Part shown: positions 40,401 to 49,400 of the stretch, one piece after another
How positions within the stretch are numbered: position 1 is the first letter of the stretch
Layout of the letters: each line of letters opens with the position of its first letter
Assembly (NCBI GenBank): GCA_963457665.1
Contig: OY735220.1
Location: forward strand, 30,900,216-30,964,215
Length of the DNA stretch: 64,000 nt
Reading direction: 5' to 3'
Source: Thysanoteuthis rhombus
Taxonomy: Eukaryota; Mollusca; Cephalopoda; Oegopsida; Thysanoteuthidae
The notes under the pieces: generated by a model
What the model saw: only the letters and a program-made list of their open reading frames with translations
What the model was told of the DNA's origin: nothing
Databases searched by the model: none
Made by a program: the position numbers and the translations under genes

Positions 40401-43400
40401 CCCTTGGGAGAAATTTATTTACCAAATTTGCCAGCAAAAGAGATGTACATTAAAAGAGAAAAAAAAAAAAACAATGCAAATATTATACTGCATCTAACCA
40501 CTGGTATTATGACTAGAGAGCTCTGTACTGAAATTTGAAATAGTCAGCTCTAGGATTGAATGTGTCGTGAAACATAATGGCAGGGGGTATGTGTACCATT
40601 CGCGCACCATGGCTGCAGTAAGAGAAGGAAAGAAAAATGCAAGACTCATGTTGGGATTGAAAATCAACCTTCATTTTCTAGTTTGACTGACCAAGTTTGA
40701 GGATCAAACAAACCCTACTGCTCTAAACTTCTGCTTTTCTTTGTCTATCTTGATGACCAACCTTTGCTTTGATCCTCCAACTTATAGATAAGGGTCATTA
40801 ACTTCTTTTACCAGGATACCAGAACTAAATGATCTTCTACCCATTTCTTTTCTATTTTCCTTCTGCTTTCTTTTGGTTCTCTCTTCCTCACAACACTGAA
40901 CTTACTATCTTACTGACTACTGCCTCTTAGCCCTTTTTATCAACCCCTTTTCACTTACTTTCTTCTAATGTCTTTTTAATTAATTGCCTGTGACTGGCTA
41001 TCTATCTAGGGAGGGGGTCCAAGTGCCCAGGCTTTATCTTGTCAATAAATCTACTTGGGATGTTCCTATCATACCTTTGGCAGCTGAAAAGGGTTACTCT
41101 TTTACACCCTCATACATACATACAAGTAAGTAGCATATCTTTAAGGACCAAGTATGTAAGTATAGTTCACATATACTCACGCAAAAAGTATCTTCAACAA
41201 ATATGTTGTTTGAAAATAAAACAAAATACTTGAAAAAAAAATGAAATGTTAAAAAAAACAGTCCCAATCAGGTTTCATATTGTAACAGTAGCAGTGAATG
41301 ATAGTCTCTCAATTACTAATTTTTTTAATTGTATATAAATTCATAAACTGATTTTTTTTTTTTACAAGTGTGAATATTTCATTATTCTTCATCATTAAAA
41401 TTGTGATCTTTTCCTAAATTATAAAAATACTCTATACAATTTTCATGTGTCCTGCTAGTGAAAATAACTTTCTATTTCTACTATTTCTCTCACTTACAGA
41501 TACTTTGGCCAATCAAACACTCTATGATGGACAAAGCTTATTGGATGAAATGTCTCGACCAATGAAGAATTCAACTGGAGTGGACATAACTCCAAGTTAT
41601 TCTAATCAGATAAAACATATAAACAAAAGTGTGGAAGATTTGCAGGAGCGGAAACTTCGGTGTGATGAGCTGGCTGATGTCCGCAGATTAAAACTTCAAC
41701 AAATTCTTCAACTTTTCACCTGTGAAAAAGATGCTGACCAGGTTGGTAATATCTAGTTAGGTTTTTTTTTCTAATTGCTATAGAATTTTAGTGTCTTGGG
41801 CCATAATAGAGCTGACTCATGGCTGGTGAGATGAGCAATAGGCATTTGGCTAAGGGATGGTTCACCAATGGATATATTACTGAATGAACATGGGCTTTTT
41901 GATTTTTGTCAGAGATCAGTGTTGTGTGTGATATCTGGTACTTCAGTTTACTCAATACTGCTGTTACCTTCTCAATTTTCAACTTTCAGTCCAACTGCTA
42001 TTTTCCTTGTTTTATAATGGTTAACATCACAAGAATGTTTACCATTACTACTCTGATTGTGAAACTAGGGATTTCATGATATTACTGAAATGTTGAGGGA
42101 TTTCACAAAATCACCAGTTTCGCAATCTTAACAGAGCCACTTAAACTATTAGGAAGAATGGAATTGAAGCAAAGGTAGAAATTGGTTACATAACTTTTAA
42201 TTTCTGCTTTCAAACTTCTTTGGATTAAACATTACATCTGCACTATTAAAAAAAAACTACACTGTGCATTATTTGCAATTGTCAAGGTCTACTGTTCATG
42301 CATATTGAGAGGAAAATAGTCTTTTGGTTTCTTGTTTTTTCTACTGATTCTTAGTCTTTTTCTGTTCCAGCTGACCGATTGTTGAAGTAGTCGTGAGATT
42401 GTGGTTTGCCCATGTGCTCACTTTGTCTACTATTGTGGCACACTAGCAACAAAGAGACCTTTTTGTAAAGATATGACTATTAGGATTCATACCTTTACCA
42501 AGGATATTAGTGCTAAGTGAACACAAGTATCCCCAGACCGTTCAGAGATAGGGAGTGTAAGCAGATTTGGGCCTAATAGTTAGCATCATCTTATCCCATG
42601 TTATTGCTGGAACTATGCCAGGTTGAGGACAGAGAGGAATTTCATGTAGCAAGCTCTGATTTATCTACCAACGTATGTGTGTGGCAGGGAGAGGGGGACT
42701 AAATGTGAAGCCAACACTGGATGACTTCATTGCACTAACCAACTACACCATCATCATCATCGCAACAGTTTGTTGTGGTTTGGCATCATATCTTGTTCAG
42801 TGGAAAGAATTCTGTAATTATATATTCTGAGAGATATCAGGCAATCTTGCTAGACTACTTGCTATACTAACTGCACTTATTAGTTTGGTTCAGTTGGTAG
42901 AGAAGATCATTAAAGGCTTAGAGGTCTTCAATTTCATCCAAAATCTTGGACTGATTAATATCTCTGAGGAAATTCAAAGTAAAAGAAAAAAAAGCTTCCT
43001 TATTTTCTCAAATACTTTTTGTTCTAATGTAAAATACTCTAGTGGTGCTTCTGTCTATAAATAAATCTTTACAAGAATTTGTGTAGCTCAGGTAGTACAA
43101 AAAAATGTTTAAAGGCTAAGAAGTGTGAGATTTTCTTTCCTACATTAGATCGTTTATGCCTTTTGCTTCAAACTAACATGAGAAAAAGAAGCCTAATTTT
43201 AAACCTATGCAAATTTTCTCTTGGTATTTGTAAAATCTAATGAGTTTTTTTCATTTCTTGCTTTACTCCAAACAGCAGTTAGATTTCAGGTATATGATTG
43301 GTCATTTGGTAGCATTGGGTCGCCTAAAAAGTTTGTTCAGTTTATTGAGAAAAAATAAAAGACAATTTTTAAAAATTTTCAACCTTAACTTATTTGAACA

Positions 43401-46400
43401 ACATATTTAGCATTTTGTTCTATCTTCTCCCTTTTCCCTGGTAACTTCATGATCCCAACACTCTTAATCATGTTTGAGTAGATAAGTGTTGGTTAAACAT
43501 ATCAAGTAACCTGCCTTGTGGTCATGAGTTCAAATCCTAGGTTGGGTGGTGCTGAAAAGTGATAGATCCTGGTTCAGGCAAAGGAGTGACATTAGTAGGA
43601 CGAATCAACTACGAAGAACTGACTGATATGGAATATTTTTTCACGTGAACAGCAGAATGAAAACAATTTACTTTGGTGGATTAAGTAAGGGATTAGGTTA
43701 AAAGTTTCCAGTAGGTTACCAACTATGAAAGACTCCTGAACAAGGTCAGAGTGTACAACGTCTGAAACATGACTATAACAATCAAGATGAGGATACTAGT
43801 CCAAGTAAATCAGCGTATAATAATGATAATTTCTCATCTCAGAAATTCAAAACAAAACAGAATATTTTTAATACATTCAAGTAGCAGGTCGCCCATGGAA
43901 ATATAAAAAAATTTTTTTCCCTCAACTTGGAAACCTAACATCAGAGAACTAACATAAACAAACTGACACAAATGATATTCTACACTTGATTTGAATATTT
44001 TGAGTATACTGTATTGTATAACACTGATTATTTTTGCTATCAACCTGAATTTTAATAACTTTTTTTCAAAAAAGACTGATACGACAGTCACAATACAACT
44101 AACTTTTTGAATGAAGTTAATCAAAAGTAAATGTTCCTCATACCATCTAATGATGTAAATCGTATAAAGTTTTTAGGCTATCCAATAGTTAAATTATTTT
44201 AGTTATATCAAAAATGCATAGAAATAAAAATTCACACTGGTGAAGGTGTAATCTTTTGGTGGATGTCTTTCCTGTAAAGTTATAAACACAGTTTGAATTT
44301 TAGATGCTTATTCACAATACAAAACTTGTTTCTAGACATAAATCAAAATTTTTTGAATTCTAAGATGAAGTATTTCCATTATTAATTTTTGACTAGTGTT
44401 ATCCCCATCTTTTTTGGTTTCTTTTTATCACAAATCCTATTTGACATTACTTACTTTAATCGTTGATGAGTTTTCGACCTAGAATGTGTGATAAAAAGAT
44501 TAAGAAAAGACTCGTCAAAAATTAGTTTTTTGGTGAAGTTAGTATTTGTAGCTTGGTGGATGTTTTGAGATAACCCACTTCAGTGAGGGTAGATAAAATA
44601 AGATAAACCTAATGACAAACTGGGAGGGATATTTATAGTTAAAAATCCAAGGTAAATCATGGTAAAGTAAGACAATGACTGATATTCACTGATGTTGGCT
44701 TGGCTTTGTGAATGGAGATCCAGGAGGGTTTTCTTCATCTTTTTCAGTCCTAAGATGCTGAGGCCTGTATGTGAATAGCCCAAAGACCTGTATAATGGAG
44801 TAGATTAGCTTAATTAGATATAGGGCCAAATGGTTGGAAATGAAAGTTGAGAAGGATGTGTTGCACCAGTTTTTTTTTCAAATGGGGAGGGTCTGCTTGC
44901 CTTGAAAATCTTGACTATTACCTAGGCTTAAATACAGGCCGCAGGTGCTGGCGGAGAGTATAGTAACTATCACAGACACTACAACAGGCTTGAAGTAAGA
45001 TCAACTATTATCTAAGAAAACTGGAGGGATGTAATCAGATCTCCAGTGTCATGATAAGCAACATTTGGAGAGATATTCTTTGGCAACTGATTTAGTATCA
45101 AGAAATATTACTGTGCTGCAATACTTTTCATGATATCAAATTTTGGCAATTCTTTTACACCAAGGATTATTCATATCAAAATGAAATTCAATTGTATCTC
45201 TGAGAACTGAAATAAGAATTTAGAGTTTGCTACATTCAACTTGTTTTCTCCTTGGCATATTTTATAAACAACAAATATATTTCGGCTTGTCAGGTCATTA
45301 TCATTGTTTTATTGACCGATTTAATAAATCGGTCTAGAAATATTTCTAAAAACACGATGGCGATACATGTCAGTCTTGGAACATCAACAACAACAACCAA
45401 AGTCATTGTGAATGAGAACAATGACATAATCTTCAGCACTCGAAATTCCGTTACCTGATTAAATTGTAACTTGAATGCTTTCATTCTGACCTTTGTTAGT
45501 GATAACATGAATAAATCATTCTTTTTGCAAAAACAAAAATACAATTACTGTCCTGTTAAGCTTCATAAGGAATGAAAAAAATTATTTTGATATGCATTTG
45601 TCAATGAGTATAGAAAATTTATTAACTTTAAAAAGTTTAGACTAAACAATAAATAATCTTATGGTATACCCTGAAAAAAGAGTCTATACAGTTGTCCCCT
45701 CCTATCTGTGGTTTCACTCTCTTTAGTTTGAGTTATCTGTGGTCAAACCAAAAAAGTAACAATTCATGGTTTACATGATAACGATCCCAAAGCACAATAT
45801 TAGTGAGACTAACAATTCAAATTTGCCAAGTGGAGACCTTAAAGTGCTTCTTCTAAAGGCGAAAGTTTTCGATTCAATAAGGAAAGACAAAAATTGTATA
45901 CTGAGATTGGTAAGATATACAGCAAAAATGACTCTTCCATTTGTCAATTCACTTTTATTACAGTATATTGTTCTATTTTATATGTAGTTATTGTTGTCAA
46001 TCTCTTAACAAGTCTTATTTATGAATTGAACTTTACCATAGGTTTGTATTTCAAAAATCGTAGTATAGTGTATCGTGTTCATTACTATCAGTAGTCTCAG
46101 CACCCACCGGGGCCTTGCAACATATCACTCACAGACAACAGGGTACTATTGTATTACTGTAGCCATCTTTAAAGGGTGTTTTTGTCAGAATTGATTTTAA
46201 TTGAAACAGTATGATGATTAAGTGAGAGAATGATGACCAAAATATTCAAGGCTGCCAAAAATATCATCCCTAATGACCAACATGGTAGGAAGAGTTCATC
46301 TCAAGAAGTGGCTCTATCTCTCTGCAAATGAATATAAAGCTTAAGAGTTTCTGCTATGTATCATCTTCATAGTGCTTGGTTTTTGAATATGCTGAGTTTC

Positions 46401-49400
46401 AGTACAGAAATTACATTTTCTTTTCACTTACAGGCTGTTCAGTGGATCTTGGAGCTTTGTGATGTCATGGTAAAAAGTCACACTGAGATGGGACAGACAA
46501 AAGAGGATATTGAGAAGCTCCAGGAGGAACATAAAAATTTTGAATCAACTGCTTTAGTATGTTTCTTTCGATTTTTAGAAGATTTGTTTTTCATTATAAT
46601 CTGCAAAGGTAAATCAATGTCCGCAGCTTAATTATGAAAAAAGCATTTTTTGCACAATAAACATTTATTTTTCAACATAATCACCTTCTATGTCAGTGCA
46701 TTTAATTTGGTGGTAAATATCAATGACAGCTCAAACAGTAATTGCTTTAATCAAAATATAATGGTTCAGGGACATTTTTAAAACCTTGGTAATTCCATTA
46801 ACACTTGAAATTTTAAAATAAAGCTTATTCACAATATGAGACAAAAATATGGCTGTTTTAATTTTTTTTCCCCTAAATATCTCTGTGCTTAATTCAGGTC
46901 GATATCTCTTTCTGATTGATACACTTTTTGATTGTGGTTATTTTGCAGGGGACTTACCAATATGGAAAACAACTTTTAGAAGCTGCTTTGTTTCTGAGAC
47001 GCTCCCTACGATACAGTTTGGATGACAACAATCTTGTGGCTGAACAACTGGAAAGAGCTTGGAAAAAGTTCTCCCAAGGGACCTTGGAAAGAGCCAATCG
47101 ACTCACACTTTTAGCAATGTTTATATCGTCATCTGACAAGGTAGAAATATTCTTTACACAAATGGCATCTTGTTATTCTATGGCTTATCATGAACATTTA
47201 CTTAGGTTTAGCTTCGTTTTGCAGAAGGCTATAACTGAGTGGCATTCAGGAATGATCAAACTCTCTACACAGTAGTAGTGGCCAGCTAGACTAGATTCCT
47301 AACTGTTATCCCATTATTTGTTATTATATATATTGATTACTTTGGAGAATTAATAAAATGTCTCACCGAAGTGAAACAAAGACTTATAATCATCTGACAA
47401 ACAGTTAATTGTTTTTCACTTGATCAAGCACTTACAATTGCAGCTCAGTGATTTTAGGATAGTATTGTATGTTGAGAAGTTTGAGGTTGATGAAACTCAT
47501 TATTAAACATTAACTTAAAAGAAGAAATAGGGATTTTTACTAGATCAAAGGTTCCTTTCTCCTTAATTGCCAGTTTATTATAAAAGTCCATACAATAGAT
47601 AGATATTTACTGAGATTTGCAATGAACGTGAGGATCAAACTCACTACAACAGTAATGGTCTTCGCGGGTAATATTCTCAACAGCAATATGTTCTTATAAT
47701 GATATCAGGTTTGAAAAATGGCCTTACGAACCAACTTTTGTTCGAACGATTCAATCTCTTCGTCCCGTCTTTGTTGTTGACACGTTTTGGACAATTTATT
47801 CTGCTGCCCTTTTCATATAAAATATGATATCTGTAAGATCCCACAGAGGGCCGTAGTATGATTCAACCAAAACATATCAACAACAGAGATGGGAAGGGAA
47901 GATCAAATTGCCCAAACGAAAGTTGGTATTTTCTGTCTGAATTTTTTAGATGAGGGAATATCATCATGTAAAGTTTTTTGCAGACTTTTGTCCTCATCTT
48001 GACTCATATTTTGAACACAATGTTTCGGCCGGTGTATTATGGCCATCTTCATGAATGGGTGTATTTAAGAAAAAAAAATACACCCATTCATCACCTGAAA
48101 ATGGCCGTTTGGTACAACGGCCGAAATGTTGTGTTCAAAAAATGAACCAAGATGAGGACAAAAGTCCACAAGAATCTTTACTTAGAAAGTTGGTATGTTA
48201 ATCACTCTTCTCAAAGTTATAGACAATAGTCTTTTAGAAGTGTTGGGTAATCTTACTACCACTGTTACATCACCTCCTGCCACTTCTTATTCAACAGAGT
48301 GCAAAGTGTATAAGTGGAGGAGTACAGTTGAGTAGTTTATAAGCCTTGAGCTTAAATTCTTTTTTCTAATGGGTAGTCATATTTTCAGCTGAGCCTCATT
48401 CTGGAAACAGAGGTCAAAGTTGCAAAGTGTGAGCAACACATAGTGAACTGGAGTTAGTTCAAGTAGGCAGAAGTTCTTTGCTACTTTACGTGACTAGAGA
48501 TCAAAGGAATTATATGCAACAATCAGCCAATCAAGATTATGCTGTTATAACATATTAACATTAGGAATGATTTATTTTCCAAGCAGAGCAAATATGATTA
48601 GTAAGAGAATTCATACCCATGAAGAAGCATAAAAAAAATTTGGGGTACCGGGAAACAATTTGCTCACCATTGCTGAATGTTAGGAACAATAACACCTTAA
48701 ATATTTGGTAGGTTTGAGAATAGTGGAATAGTTAATGTGCTGATCTTGAAACTATTAATAATTACATAGATTCTCACTAAGTTCTCCACAACTGTGGCTC
48801 TTTGGCAGATATATATAGTTTCTGGTGTAGTTGCCTATCAGTTTTCTGCCTGGTATAGTTTTTCTTTCTTGTAAGAATCTTTTTCCTCCATCAGTGGCCC
48901 AATTATTTTATGTAGATCATTATCATATTTTATGCTTATCTGTAGATATTTGAAAAAGAAACACATCTCTAAAATAACCAATGTAGAATTATTGTAGAAC
49001 CTATGAAAAAGTGCTTGTTATTAGAATCTTTTAATGATGCAGCAGAAATGTGGATAGATAAGATATGAATTTTTACTCTATTTGAGTTATGTAGTTTTTA
49101 ACAGCCTTAATTGATTATGCCTTATCAGTATTTTCATCTAAAACCTTTATGAATTTTCTAGTGCAAAAATAACTTTAAAATGAACGAGTAGCCTATATCA
49201 ATATTTTTATAGTATTTTTTAGTCTCTCTTTTACTGACACATGCATTTTGCTTAGAAGCCATTACCAGGGATAAATGTAAGTAAATTAGGCTTGGAATTT
49301 TACAAAAAAATCAACTACTGTAGTATAAATAATTAAGAAATGGCTCCTCACACAACTCCACCTGCGGCCATTTGGTGAATAAGTGTGAGAACTGCAAAAA

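Noticed and set aside
41742-41748. Alternative exon 12 donor at GTAATA, four bases downstream
   Set aside because: Using it would shift the frame before the well-conserved AVQWILEL segment of exon 13.
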